From assembly GCA_964645125.1 (NCBI GenBank), contig CAZXZC010000019.1, positions 1-14,978 on the forward strand: 14,978 nt of DNA, in the 5' to 3' direction. Of this stretch, positions 1-6,495 are shown one piece after another. Position 1 is the stretch's first letter. Each line of letters starts with the position of its first letter. Below the pieces are notes generated by a model. That model had not been told where the DNA came from and did no database searches. It saw nothing but the letters and a program-made list of their open reading frames with translations. The stretch is from JBDKGD01 sp964645125 (lineage in GTDB: Bacteria; Patescibacteriota; Minisyncoccia; UBA6257; 2-01-FULL-56-20). Made by a program: the position numbers and the translations under genes.

Positions 1-322
1 AGATAAGCGGCAAAACAGTTGTACCAAGGTGTATGCACATCAAAAATATCGCCGTTCGCTCAAAGCCACGAATTAAAAACAAAAGACCAATAAGAACCTC
101 AAACAGAGAAAAGAATACATAAAAATCTTCAAATGGCAGAACGCTAACCAATGTTGTATTGAACAGTGCTTCCACTAACGGCCCTGCTGGGCTTATACCC
201 AAAAGTTTTAAAGATCCAAACCAAAAATACACCGTAAATATCGCAAACCGAGCCAAGGGAATCCGCACTTCATGCAATCGTCGTATCACATGGGTATCAA
301 AACTCTCAATCAATTCGCGCAT
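1..322 (-). CDS. DoxX-like integral membrane protein, 3' end cut off by window
   Basis: An open frame starts at the ATG at 322 and runs off the left edge, giving about 107 residues. Visible features are a short amphipathic N-terminus with several charged residues, a hydrophobic stretch (RFAIFTVYFWFGSLKLLG, about residues 23-40), a loop with SPAGPLVEALFN, and two more hydrophobic segments near residues 66-80 and 90-107. The WFGxLKLLGxSPAxPLV arrangement resembles small DoxX/YkgB-like membrane proteins, whose role is mostly unknown. No ribosome binding site is visible; a TATACT box lies 8 nt upstream, so a leaderless mRNA is likely. It sits 33 nt after the TMEM175 gene on the same strand and could also be co-transcribed. 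Family assignment is by pattern only. Confidence 0.6.
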   Translation of the reverse strand, partial: MRELIESFDTHVIRRLHEVRIPLARFAIFTVYFWFGSLKLLGISPAGPLVEALFNTTLVSVLPFEDFYVFFSLFEVLIGLLFLIRGFERTAIFLMCIHLGTTVLPLI

Positions 323-330
323 ATACCTAC

Positions 331-336
331 AGTATA
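331..336 (-). promoter_or_regulatory. -10 box (TATACT) for the DoxX-like gene
   Basis: On the minus strand TATACT ends 8 nt before the ATG at 322. No convincing -35 hexamer is seen. Position and sequence match the boxes found before six other genes in this window. Confidence 0.4.
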
Positions 337-355
337 TCAAAACAACCCTACAGCA

Positions 356-999
356 TTACTCGGCCGCCATATCGCCTACAATCGATCGTGGCAAAAAATA
401 GTAAATCGGCACAAGAATAAAAATGCCCAACGAAATGGCAGGATGCAAAAACGCCAACGGAACAGAAATTCCATACAATGTGACCCCAATCAATGATCGC
501 GCAAATTCTTTTTTGCGTGCAACCCGCGGCACTTCGTGATGGAGCAGTTTGCCGGCAAAAAACGCGTGGTGAATCATAATCGTAAATGCGATCGCCGCCA
601 TCGCAAGTACAAAGCCATACAAGGCAATCACCACAGGCTCAGCAGGATATTCGCCAATAAAAGCCGTCACAAATGGCACAACGGTTAACCAGAGCAAGAG
701 GTGATTGTTATACCATAAAAGTGCCCGATCGACCGTGTCTAATCCATGCATAAAGTGATGGTGATTGACCCAAAAAATGCATACCGTCACAAAACTGACC
801 ACAAATCCAATGAACTTAGGTATAAGAGAGGGGTGAGTGAGTGTGCTATGCCCATGGTGGTGAGGTTGTGAAGTTCCGGTACGCGAATTTCTAAAATAAG
901 CAGCGTAATGATAATGGCAATCACCGCGTCGCTAAACGCCTCAATGCGCGCGGTTGTCGCCGTATGGCTGTGTCGGTCTGTAGGTGTATGTGAACTCAT
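356..999 (-). pseudogene. TMEM175-family potassium channel-like protein, frameshifted
   Basis: Read from the ATG at 999, the N-terminal part has the family hallmark RIEAFSDAVIAIIITLLILE (first helix with the FSD motif). The frame then breaks near 825-830. The downstream part, in another frame, continues as the expected second and later helices (VSFVTVCIFWVNHHHF, and further hydrophobic segments to the stop at 356). Removing two bases from the AGAGAG run at 825-830 would join both frames into one protein of about 213 residues, the usual size of bacterial TMEM175 proteins, reading HSLTPLIPKFIGFVVSFVTV across the junction. Bacterial members form K+-permeable channels in the inner membrane. The break could be a true mutation, a phase-variable short repeat or an assembly error. 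Possible -10 boxes (TATATT or TATTCT) lie 7-9 nt before the start. Confidence 0.8.
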
Positions 1000-1045
1000 G
1001 TATAAAAGAATATAAGAGCGGCGCAGTGCAAAGCAAATAAAGAAA

Positions 1046-1564
1046 CTACAATTTCCTACTGTCGTATGCCCAATGCAAAAGCGCTTGTCGTTGCCGTGGG
1101 CGGCATGCCGCATTGCCCGGCATGCAGTGTTTTGTAATTTGGCCAACATGGCGGGCAATTGCCTTCCATCGTTTGATTTGCCGCATGTCTTCTTTCGCAA
1201 GTCGCCGCCCCATATAGTAGCGGCAATACCATTGGAACCACCCGCGTGGGTCATCTTTATGGATCCAGCCTTTTGCCCGCCACACGCTAAGTGGTTGGCT
1301 TGCATCCACTTTGAAAAAATTTAATTCAGTGCTGTGCCCGGCAACTCCGACAGGATGTAACTTGGCGCGGGAAAACCAGTCCTTGGGAAATTCTTTTTTA
1401 CAATCACGCATATATCTGCCTCCAAACACCCCGAGCGCGAGCATTTGCTTTGGAGTAAGCTGTGGCTGAAACTCCGGATCAAATTGTTTCCCAATGGGCG
1501 CTGAAAGCTCATATGTATACCCATCCTGCATCAGGTCATGCACTACCACAGTTTTCTTCTTCAT
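1046..1564 (-). CDS. Conserved hypothetical protein, 172 aa
   Basis: A complete ORF starts at ATG 1564, whose first bases overlap the TGA of the upstream AraC-methyltransferase gene in an ATGA junction, so the two are probably translationally coupled. The protein is basic and soluble, with no signal or membrane segment. Distinct patches are FGGRYMRDCKKEFP near residues 48-61, DPRGWFQWYCRYYMGRR near 105-121, and a C-terminal CRPRQRQALLHWAYDSRKL. I recognise the tryptophan/arginine-rich WFQWYCRYxxGRR...RQIxRW layout as a widespread uncharacterised bacterial family but know no function. The basic, aromatic C-terminal half would suit nucleic-acid contact, and its place behind a DNA-repair gene is compatible with that, but this is only inference. 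Confidence 0.8.
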   Translation of the reverse strand: MKKKTVVVHDLMQDGYTYELSAPIGKQFDPEFQPQLTPKQMLALGVFGGRYMRDCKKEFPKDWFSRAKLHPVGVAGHSTELNFFKVDASQPLSVWRAKGWIHKDDPRGWFQWYCRYYMGRRLAKEDMRQIKRWKAIARHVGQITKHCMPGNAACRPRQRQALLHWAYDSRKL

Positions 1565-2424
1565 GGTGAATTTAGTATATCGCGCCGTGCCATCTCCCAG
1601 CCAATCAAAGCCGCCTTTTTTTCTGAGCCCCAGTAGTAATTACCCAGCGCGCCGCTTGCCTGAATCACGCGGTGACAGGGGATAAGAATGGCGATAGGGT
1701 TTTGCCCAACGGCCGTTCCGACCGCACGGTATGCATTCGGGTGGTTAATACTTTCGGCAATTGTTCCGTATGTTGACGCACTCCCTATTGGAATTCGAAG
1801 TAATGCTTCCCATACCTTCAACTGAAACGGAGTGCCGTGAATATGTAAGTGGAGTGGATCTGTGGCTATGGTGTAAGTATTAGTAAGCAGCTGAATAACA
1901 GTTTGTTGCATCGCATTTTTCTTGAGGGTAAACCGAGCACGAGGAAATTGTGTTTGTAATTGCTCAAGGCAAAACATTTCATCTTCTGCAATTCCCACGC
2001 GTGAGACGCCACGCGATGTCGTCGCAATGAACAATTTCCCAAAAATGCTATCAGTGAATGAATATTCAAAGGCAAGACCCGCCCCACCATTGCCATACTC
2101 ACCAGGCGTCATAGCCTCGATGGTCACAAACAGGTCATGCAGTCTGCTTGGCGCCGAAAGACCAGTCTTTGCAGAAGTTGACAACACTGAATTTTTACCA
2201 TTTTCCAGTAGTTGCTTTGCGTGTTCACGTGTGAGGTACTGTAAAAATTTTTTCGGTGACACGCCAGCCCAGCGCGTAAACATCCGCTGAAAGTGAAAAG
2301 GGCTTAAACCCACAAAAGTTGCCACCGTATCCAAATCAGGTTGGGTAGTAATGTTTTTTTGAAGAAATCCGATAGCTGCGGCAATTCGGTCAAAATCAGA
2401 GGTAGATTGTTTTGAAGACGACAT
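1561..2424 (-). CDS. AraC-type HTH fused to O6-methylguanine-DNA methyltransferase (Ada-like, lacking the AdaA zinc domain)
   Basis: The 287-aa protein (start ATG 2424; an alternative in-frame start at 2460 adds 12 residues) has an AraC-family helix-turn-helix at about residues 9-107 (VGLSPFHFQRMFTRWAGVSP, then a second helix region). This is followed by a methyltransferase N-terminal domain (about 118-190) and the DNA-binding catalytic domain (about 197-287). The active site IPCHRV is present with acceptor Cys250, as is the Y/GT...NPNAYRAVGTA region. It should remove alkyl groups from O6-alkylguanine by suicidal transfer to the cysteine. Full-length Ada also has an N-terminal Cys4 zinc domain that senses phosphotriester methylation; it is absent here, so the HTH lacks the known methyl sensor. 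It follows the S4 gene by 26-62 nt and overlaps the next gene by 4 nt, suggesting an operon. Confidence 0.9.
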   Translation of the reverse strand: MSSSKQSTSDFDRIAAAIGFLQKNITTQPDLDTVATFVGLSPFHFQRMFTRWAGVSPKKFLQYLTREHAKQLLENGKNSVLSTSAKTGLSAPSRLHDLFVTIEAMTPGEYGNGGAGLAFEYSFTDSIFGKLFIATTSRGVSRVGIAEDEMFCLEQLQTQFPRARFTLKKNAMQQTVIQLLTNTYTIATDPLHLHIHGTPFQLKVWEALLRIPIGSASTYGTIAESINHPNAYRAVGTAVGQNPIAILIPCHRVIQASGALGNYYWGSEKKAALIGWEMARRDILNSP

Positions 2425-2486
2425 AGAAAGTATCAGAATATGCCTATCATACAGCCCCATTCGTATACTCGTCGACCCGAATCTTG

Positions 2487-2684
2487 CTACTGTTTCTGAC
2501 CCCGTTTGACGGGGTCCCGCACCTCTACAACATCATGTTCTTGTACCTTATCTCCAAGCACCGCAAGTTTTCCATTGATAAAAACCCGCTTCTTTACAAT
2601 AAGCTCATCCACCTGCCTGCGAGTAGATTTCCGTGTTGTCGCCAAGTATTTATTAATCCTTACGGGAAACGGTAACTGTTCCAT
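2487..2684 (-). CDS. Stand-alone S4 RNA-binding domain protein, 65 aa
   Basis: Almost the whole protein is one S4 domain: VRINKYLATTRKSTRRQVDE, then a short linker, KRVFINGKLAVLGDKV and a final DVVEV strand. The pattern most resembles the N-terminal S4 module of RsuA/RluB-type pseudouridine synthases, but no catalytic domain follows, so it is a free RNA-binding module. Such small S4 proteins (YlmH/YbcJ/Hsp15-like) act on rRNA or ribosomes; which applies here is unknown. Start ATG 2684 was chosen because the domain begins directly after it and a TATACT box lies 8 nt upstream; the longer frame upstream reads through the promoter and lacks domain-like sequence. It is probably the first gene of an operon with the AraC-methyltransferase gene. 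Confidence 0.8.
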   Translation of the reverse strand: MEQLPFPVRINKYLATTRKSTRRQVDELIVKKRVFINGKLAVLGDKVQEHDVVEVRDPVKRGQKQ

Positions 2685-2692
2685 GTGCGGGC

Positions 2693-2705
2693 AGTATAGC
2701 ACTAA
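2693..2705 (-). promoter_or_regulatory. Extended -10 promoter of the S4 gene (TTAGTGCTATACT)
   Basis: On the minus strand an extended -10 (TGC TATACT) ends 8 nt before ATG 2684. The same 13-mer precedes the gene starting at 3857. No clear -35 is seen, which is normal for an extended -10. Confidence 0.5.
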
Positions 2706-2731
2706 TCGCCCATAAAAGGGGAAGCTAATGA

Positions 2732-2762
2732 AAAAACCCGTTGATGCTATCGCAGGGTTTTT
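2732..2762. terminator. Bidirectional terminator-like hairpin
   Basis: AAAAACCC (2732-2739) pairs with GGGTTTTT (2755-2762), and a short GAT/ATC pairing lies inside. The U-rich side works in both directions. It lies between the stop of the 2783-3130 gene and the promoter of the S4 gene, so it most likely ends the minus-strand transcript of the former. Confidence 0.5.
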
Positions 2763-2782
2763 AGAAAAAGAAAAGAATAAAA

Positions 2783-3130
2783 CTAAGGATACACAAGCAT
2801 TGCATGTTGTCCGCATTGCAAATAAATGCACTCTTCTCCAATGTCATCACAAAGAGTGGCTAAGAATTTTTGAAGTTTCGGAACTTTCGTTTTCTCCTCA
2901 TCCTCTAAAAAGGCAACTCGGAATTCTCGAAGTTCGTCGTACTCTATGGCCTGACTTTTAAAATATCCGTAGATATTTCCAGAAGCAGTGGTGTACCCTC
3001 CGAATGTTTCAAGTAGGAAAGAGTGAATAAGTCTTGCAACAGACTGCCCACTTTTGGAATATTTGGTGTTGTAAACCTTGACCGACGGAATGAGAAAAAT
3101 TGCAGGTCTCCCAAGATCTTCAATGCGCAT
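2783..3130 (-). CDS. Small protein of unknown function, 115 aa
   Basis: A complete ORF starts at ATG 3130, set by a good Shine-Dalgarno sequence (GGAGG, 5 nt before the ATG). The protein has no signal peptide or membrane helix. It shows an N-terminal strand-rich part (PAIFLIPSVKVYN), a glycine/aromatic patch (FGGYTTASGNIYGYF, about residues 43-57), and a C-terminal helix plus strand (KLQKFLATLCDDIGEECIYLQCGQHAMLVY) with three cysteines. The layout loosely recalls small alpha/beta proteins such as the DUF3574 type, but I cannot assign a family. A promoter candidate lies at 3171-3200 and a terminator at 2732-2762, so it may be a single-gene unit. Confidence 0.65.
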   Translation of the reverse strand: MRIEDLGRPAIFLIPSVKVYNTKYSKSGQSVARLIHSFLLETFGGYTTASGNIYGYFKSQAIEYDELREFRVAFLEDEEKTKVPKLQKFLATLCDDIGEECIYLQCGQHAMLVYP

Positions 3131-3170
3131 ACATACCTCCGGTGAAATGGTGAATCGAACATCTGGCCCT

Positions 3171-3200
3171 AATGTAAGCCAAAAGATAACAATCAGTCAA
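3171..3200 (-). promoter_or_regulatory. Candidate promoter of the 2783-3130 gene
   Basis: On the minus strand TTGACT (3200-3195) and TACATT (3176-3171) are separated by 18 nt. Transcription would start near 3164, leaving a leader of about 30 nt that includes the GGAGG site. It lies directly after the stop of the preceding gene (3201). Confidence 0.4.
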
Positions 3201-3857
3201 TCAAGGAGTAGTTATGCTTTGGGCAATCGTATCTATAACGCTGTCGATATCAAAACTTGCCCGTTCCTGTTCGCATGCCATCTTTTGTGGCTCATCATAA
3301 TTACCACACTGTGGTGCTCGAAGCGTGAAAGTAAAAATAAGAGTATTTTTACTGTAAGGGAGTGCATACGCGTACTGCGTATAGGTACTCCCTGCCGCGC
3401 CTTCACTTGTCATAGTCACGCAGTATTCTCGGTCATTTACCATGCGGCGTGAGGTACGGCCCGCGCGTTGCGTTTGCGCCCCTGCCTCGGTGCAGCTATA
3501 AGGTTGCCCCACCACCTGTGCACTCGGCGGCCAGTCAACCGTATGGATATATGTCGTGGTAAGTGTTTCGGGGTAGCGGAACGAAATGCCGGTTTTTGCA
3601 TCAGTTATTGTTTTCCAGCGTGCATCGATAGTTGGTGCTGGGCACGCCGCAAATTCACAATTGGGGCCAGTCCGGCCAACATACGACCCATCGGGGCATT
3701 GTTTTGCCTCCTGGGTACAAAACACCGGCTCCGTTTCAGGGGGAGTAGGGGTAGATGGAAGCAGGTATCGCCCCGCAACCCCAATGGTTGCGATAATCAA
3801 AACACCCACACCGCCGATAATTAAAAAAGCAATCAATGAATGGTCTTTAAGTCTCAT
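3201..3857 (-). CDS. Membrane-anchored exported protein with a four-cysteine CPDGSYVG motif
   Basis: The 218-aa protein has a short basic/polar N-terminus and one hydrophobic helix (about residues 8-30, ending AGRYLLP), which should act as an uncleaved anchor or signal. A Pro/Thr-rich linker (34-44) follows. Next is a compact cysteine motif (C47, C54, C67, C72) with CPDGSYVGRTGPNC, which I know as a frequent small module in CPR extracytoplasmic proteins; the cysteines probably form disulfides. The C-terminal domain (about 78-215) begins WKTITDAKTGISFRYPE and is strand-rich, with further cysteines, as in PsbP-like extracytoplasmic domains; this last comparison is weak. No enzymatic motif is visible. 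Its promoter has an extended -10 six nt before the ATG, implying a leaderless mRNA. Confidence 0.75.
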   Translation of the reverse strand: MRLKDHSLIAFLIIGGVGVLIIATIGVAGRYLLPSTPTPPETEPVFCTQEAKQCPDGSYVGRTGPNCEFAACPAPTIDARWKTITDAKTGISFRYPETLTTTYIHTVDWPPSAQVVGQPYSCTEAGAQTQRAGRTSRRMVNDREYCVTMTSEGAAGSTYTQYAYALPYSKNTLIFTFTLRAPQCGNYDEPQKMACEQERASFDIDSVIDTIAQSITTP

Positions 3858-3863
3858 GACAAA

Positions 3864-3876
3864 AGTATAGCACTAA
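3864..3876 (-). promoter_or_regulatory. Extended -10 promoter (TTAGTGCTATACT)
   Basis: It is identical over 13 bp to the element before the S4 gene (2693-2705). The TATACT box ends 6 nt before ATG 3857, so the first transcribed base is expected at or next to the start codon. Confidence 0.55.
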
Positions 3877-3916
3877 AAAAACGCGGGTATCGCATACCTC
3901 CTATTGACACATAGTG

Positions 3917-3922
3917 TATACT
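3917..3922 (+). promoter_or_regulatory. -10 box (TATACT) of msrB
   Basis: TATACT is followed by 6 nt (AAAAAC) and then ATG 3929. A TTGACA at 3904-3909 is too close (7 nt) to serve as its -35. No Shine-Dalgarno sequence fits in the gap, which points to a leaderless transcript. Confidence 0.5.
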
Positions 3923-3928
3923 AAAAAC

Positions 3929-4312
3929 ATGAATGAAGAAGAAATTAAAAAGAAATTAACTGACGAAGAATACTATGTACTGCGCCAAAAGGGAACAGAA
4001 GCCCCGTTTTCCGGCGACTTGCTCCACGAAAAGCGCTCCGGCACCTACATGTGCAAAGTCTGTGGCACACCACTGTTTCCCTCAACTGCCAAGTTTGATT
4101 CTGGCACCGGCTGGCCATCATTCGACCAAGCCTTGCCCGGCGCCACTAAACTCATCGAAGACAACACTCATGGCATGCATCGCACCGAAGTGGTATGCGC
4201 CACCTGCAACTCGCACCTTGGCCATGTGTTTGACGACGGCCCAACCGGCACTGGCAAGCGGTATTGTATGAACTCTGTTTGTTTGAGCCTCAAGCCCGAA
4301 GAAGAAAAATAA
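3929..4312 (+). CDS. msrB: Peptide-methionine (R)-S-oxide reductase MsrB
   Basis: The 127-aa protein reduces the R-sulfoxide of methionine in proteins, an oxidative-damage repair step. All key features are present: two zinc-binding CxxC pairs (C42-x2-C45 and C90-x2-C93), the substrate-pocket motif GTGWPSF (59-65), HGMHRTEV (81-88), NSHLGHVFDDGP (94-105), and the catalytic RYCMNS with Cys113. An extra Cys118 lies in NSVCLSL, where serine is usual; it could act as resolving cysteine, but that is a guess. The start at ATG 3929 is preferred over an in-frame GTG at 3914 because the latter overlaps the -10 box. The gene stands alone between its promoter and the strong terminator at 4333. Confidence 0.97.
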   Translation: MNEEEIKKKLTDEEYYVLRQKGTEAPFSGDLLHEKRSGTYMCKVCGTPLFPSTAKFDSGTGWPSFDQALPGATKLIEDNTHGMHRTEVVCATCNSHLGHVFDDGPTGTGKRYCMNSVCLSLKPEEEK

Positions 4313-4332
4313 AACGCGTAAATATAAAAAAG

Positions 4333-4362
4333 AAAGTGCTGACTCTTTTGAGTCAGCACTTT
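4333..4362. terminator. Strong bidirectional intrinsic terminator
   Basis: A perfect 13-bp stem, AAAGTGCTGACTC (4333-4345) and GAGTCAGCACTTT (4350-4362), encloses a TTTT loop. The plus-strand tail is ACTTTTAG; the minus-strand tail is ACTTTCTTTTTT, which is better. It separates convergent units: msrB from the left and the AbiV-like operon from the right. Confidence 0.85.
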
Positions 4363-4386
4363 TAGTGCGAATGCACGATATGTTCT

Positions 4387-4596
4387 TCAATCATTCTGTA
4401 AAAACTGCAACGTTCCTGAATCAGTCGATGTGCACAGGTTAATTTTAACCAGCGCTTTGCCTATGGAAGATTGAGGGGTAGTAGTATCCACAACAACCCC
4501 ACTAATCTCGAAGCGTTCCCCGGATCCGTCCACTCGGGCAATGCTGAGAATTTGAACATTAATACATCCCGTGCGTCCATTAAGGTAGAAACCCAC
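4387..4596 (-). CDS. Small ORF downstream of the AbiV-like gene; start uncertain
   Basis: A reading frame from GTG 4596 to TGA 4387 gives 69 residues (VGFYLNGRTGCINVQILSIA..., then ERFEISGVVVD), which look strand-rich and protein-like. The same frame is open much further upstream, back to about 4698, but holds no ATG. A different ATG at 4679 overlaps the stop of the 526-aa gene (ATGA) but closes after nine residues. If one base were added just after that ATG, the frames would join into a protein of about 98 aa starting MDLPGLPQYVGSDL. So the gene may carry a one-base deletion, use the internal GTG, or be frameshifted in translation. It ends just before the shared terminator at 4333. No family recognised. 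Confidence 0.4.
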   Translation of the reverse strand: MGFYLNGRTGCINVQILSIARVDGSGERFEISGVVVDTTTPQSSIGKALVKINLCTSTDSGTLQFLQND

Positions 4597-4675
4597 TGTA
4601 TGGGGCCCTTTCTTAAAAAGAGCCTCACCATGTTGAACGAGGTCAGAACCTACGTATTGAGGGAGTCCAGGAAGG

Positions 4676-6256
4676 TCATGGAGTTGAAGTAGCAGGGGTT
4701 TTCAATTCTTCTTTATCAATCTTTTCGAAATACTCCTTCGCTTTTTGTTGCATATAGTAATCGCAATATATTTTCATAGCTACCACTTCCGTAAGAGTTA
4801 TTGGATGCTGTTTTTCATGTTTGACATCAGCTTCCAGGGCCGTGGCAAGATCGAGTGTTTTATCCAAATCCTTCATATCCCCAATTTTCTCGAATTGTTT
4901 TTTCATAACTTCCTTGAAATCAGCCGTACTATCCCAGTCACCAAAGGCTTGAGCTGCGTTTTTGAGGGACTTATAAAAACTCTCGAAAGCATTCGCTTCC
5001 AGTGGTAAATGGATATCAACTTTGCTGAAACAGGTAAGCCCCATCGCATACTCCTTCAAAAATCCCTCGAGCATTTTTGATTCACGCATGAAAAGCGCAA
5101 CAATGTGGTAGACGTTTCTTACTGCGTTCGGATCAAGCACTAATCTTGCTTCGTCAAAACCAACATGCAAGCGTTTATGCGGTTCTACGAACAACTTTAC
5201 CCCACCATTTGGATCAGCCTCAAGATCAACAATGTCTTCATAATACCTCGATATATCTTTCGGCACATTCCACCAAAAAAATCCCAATGTTCCAACATTA
5301 AATGCAAGCACTACTGTTTTTGCCATAAAGAAACCGTGCTCCCATACATAACTGGTGTGGAGACCTTTTGGCAACGTAAGATCAATAAGTAGTTCGCCCT
5401 TGGTTAACTTTGTAGCATCTTTACGATCAGACTTATAAACTTTTATATTATGAACGCCTTTATTCCAATCAGTGAAGGCATTGTTCCGAATTGAATGGGA
5501 TGGCGTCTGGATTCGGATACGCATCCTGTATTTCGGCGCAAATGCTTCCTCGCCCTCTGGTTTCTTTCGCTGCATTTCTTTCTGAGCATATTCCCGCATT
5601 TCAGTTTCATTTTTACGATAAACCTCTCGCAACCATTTGATCCATTCTTTTCCACTCCCAACTTCGGCAAGCTTCTTCAAGGAAGCAGGACCGAAAATTT
5701 GCTTGCGGTGCTCAATATCTTCAACGGCGGAAAAAAACCAAGTAATTTCTTCAACATCACCTTCTTCAAAAGGTGTGAGTTCGCTGGTCTTCTCAAGCTC
5801 AAGTCGAGCACGAGTAAGCTCGGTGATCATGCGCACTTCCTTTTCTTCAACACGCTCAGCAACTGGCAAAGGATTTTTTGCATCGGTGTAAAGCGTCTCA
5901 AGACGCCTTTCATGTAGATTGGTGGCGAGGTTACGAGTTTGTTCTATGCTCTCTTTGGTAAACTTGGTATTGCGAAGCATACTCCCGCCCCATATTGCCC
6001 AGAATAGCTTTTTGACGTGATCATCCATTGCACCAACAAGATCCTCTTTTTCAGAACGAGCAGTCGTGTTCATGTAATTGATCGTTGCCAATATAGATTT
6101 ACCAATTTCCTCCATCGCCAAAAGGGCGAGATGAAAACAGACATGATCAGCTCCTTTTCCAATCTCTCTTTCAGCCATAGATAAAAAAGCCTCAGCATTT
6201 GCGAGGCAAATCTCCCGCGTCATTTTCAGTTGTTCATGTCCTTCCTCTGGAGTCAT
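4676..6256 (-). CDS. AbiV-type HEPN protein with a long C-terminal extension (candidate abortive-infection/defence protein)
   Basis: The protein has 526 residues. The N-terminal about 100 residues match the AbiV-family HEPN pattern: paired helices with ANAEAFLSMAEREIGKG, then FHLALLAMEEIGKSIL (EEIGK at 49-53), and DDHVKKLFW (H80, K82-K83) after a linker. AbiV in Lactococcus is an abortive-infection phage-resistance protein of about 200 aa; many HEPN proteins are RNases or RNA-binding. The remaining 400 residues are unusual: a charged helical segment (about 100-235), then a mixed domain (about 240-380) with KGLHTSYVWEHGFFMAKTVV and GTLGFFWWNVPKDI, then helices to the end. I know no domain there. 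It has the best promoter in the window and is transcribed divergently from the HTH-ABC operon. A defence role is inferred from the HEPN match alone. Confidence 0.7.
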   Translation of the reverse strand: MTPEEGHEQLKMTREICLANAEAFLSMAEREIGKGADHVCFHLALLAMEEIGKSILATINYMNTTARSEKEDLVGAMDDHVKKLFWAIWGGSMLRNTKFTKESIEQTRNLATNLHERRLETLYTDAKNPLPVAERVEEKEVRMITELTRARLELEKTSELTPFEEGDVEEITWFFSAVEDIEHRKQIFGPASLKKLAEVGSGKEWIKWLREVYRKNETEMREYAQKEMQRKKPEGEEAFAPKYRMRIRIQTPSHSIRNNAFTDWNKGVHNIKVYKSDRKDATKLTKGELLIDLTLPKGLHTSYVWEHGFFMAKTVVLAFNVGTLGFFWWNVPKDISRYYEDIVDLEADPNGGVKLFVEPHKRLHVGFDEARLVLDPNAVRNVYHIVALFMRESKMLEGFLKEYAMGLTCFSKVDIHLPLEANAFESFYKSLKNAAQAFGDWDSTADFKEVMKKQFEKIGDMKDLDKTLDLATALEADVKHEKQHPITLTEVVAMKIYCDYYMQQKAKEYFEKIDKEELKTPATSTP

Positions 6257-6262
6257 AAATCA

Positions 6263-6291
6263 AGTATAAGTTTTCAAGTTTGCCATGTCAA
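6263..6291 (-). promoter_or_regulatory. Consensus promoter of the AbiV-like gene
   Basis: On the minus strand TTGACA (6291-6286), a 17-nt spacer and TATACT (6268-6263) are followed after only 6 nt by ATG 6256. The -35 is a perfect consensus and the -10 is near-consensus. Transcription should begin at or beside the start codon, giving a leaderless mRNA. Confidence 0.8.
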
Positions 6292-6308
6292 CAAAAGTAA
6301 AGTATCAT
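6280..6308 (+). promoter_or_regulatory. Divergent promoter of the HTH-ABC operon
   Basis: TTGCCA (6280-6285), a 17-nt spacer and TATCAT (6303-6308) are followed after 6 nt by ATG 6315. Its -35 directly abuts the -35 of the opposite promoter; together they form the near-palindrome TTGCCATGTCAA (10 of 12 symmetric). Both promoters could hardly be occupied at once, and one bound protein would affect both. Confidence 0.7.
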
Positions 6309-6314
6309 ATACCT

Positions 6315-6494
6315 ATGACATCGAAAGATGATTTTTATACCGCAGAAGAACTGGCAACGAAATTAAAATTAAACATCATGACCATTTATCGCTATATCAA
6401 AAGCGGTAAATTAGAAGCGCACAAAATAGGCAAAGAATATCGTATTGGTCGAGTGGAGTTCGAACGATTTATAAACAGCGCAAAAACGAAATAA
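6315..6494 (+). CDS. Excisionase/MerR-type helix-turn-helix protein, 59 aa
   Basis: The protein is one DNA-binding domain of the excisionase family (HTH_17): FYTAEELATKLKLNIMTIYR, then YIKSGKLEAHKIGKEYRIGR and EFERFI. This is the usual helix-turn-helix plus wing (residues 8-52). Start ATG 6315 was chosen because it lies 6 nt after a promoter -10 and fits the family start; an upstream in-frame ATG at 6285 lies inside that promoter. The stop is followed one base later by the ATP-binding gene, so it heads the ABC operon. Such proteins act either as recombination directionality factors or as small transcription factors. Here the likely job is control of the divergent promoter pair, but it could also serve the recombinase at 11233. 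Confidence 0.85.
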   Translation: MTSKDDFYTAEELATKLKLNIMTIYRYIKSGKLEAHKIGKEYRIGRVEFERFINSAKTK

Positions 6495-6495
6495 T

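Noticed and set aside
5495..5917. 140-aa plus-strand frame opposite the HEPN gene
   Set aside because: Antisense shadow of a strongly supported gene; low-complexity Phe/Ser composition and no start signals.
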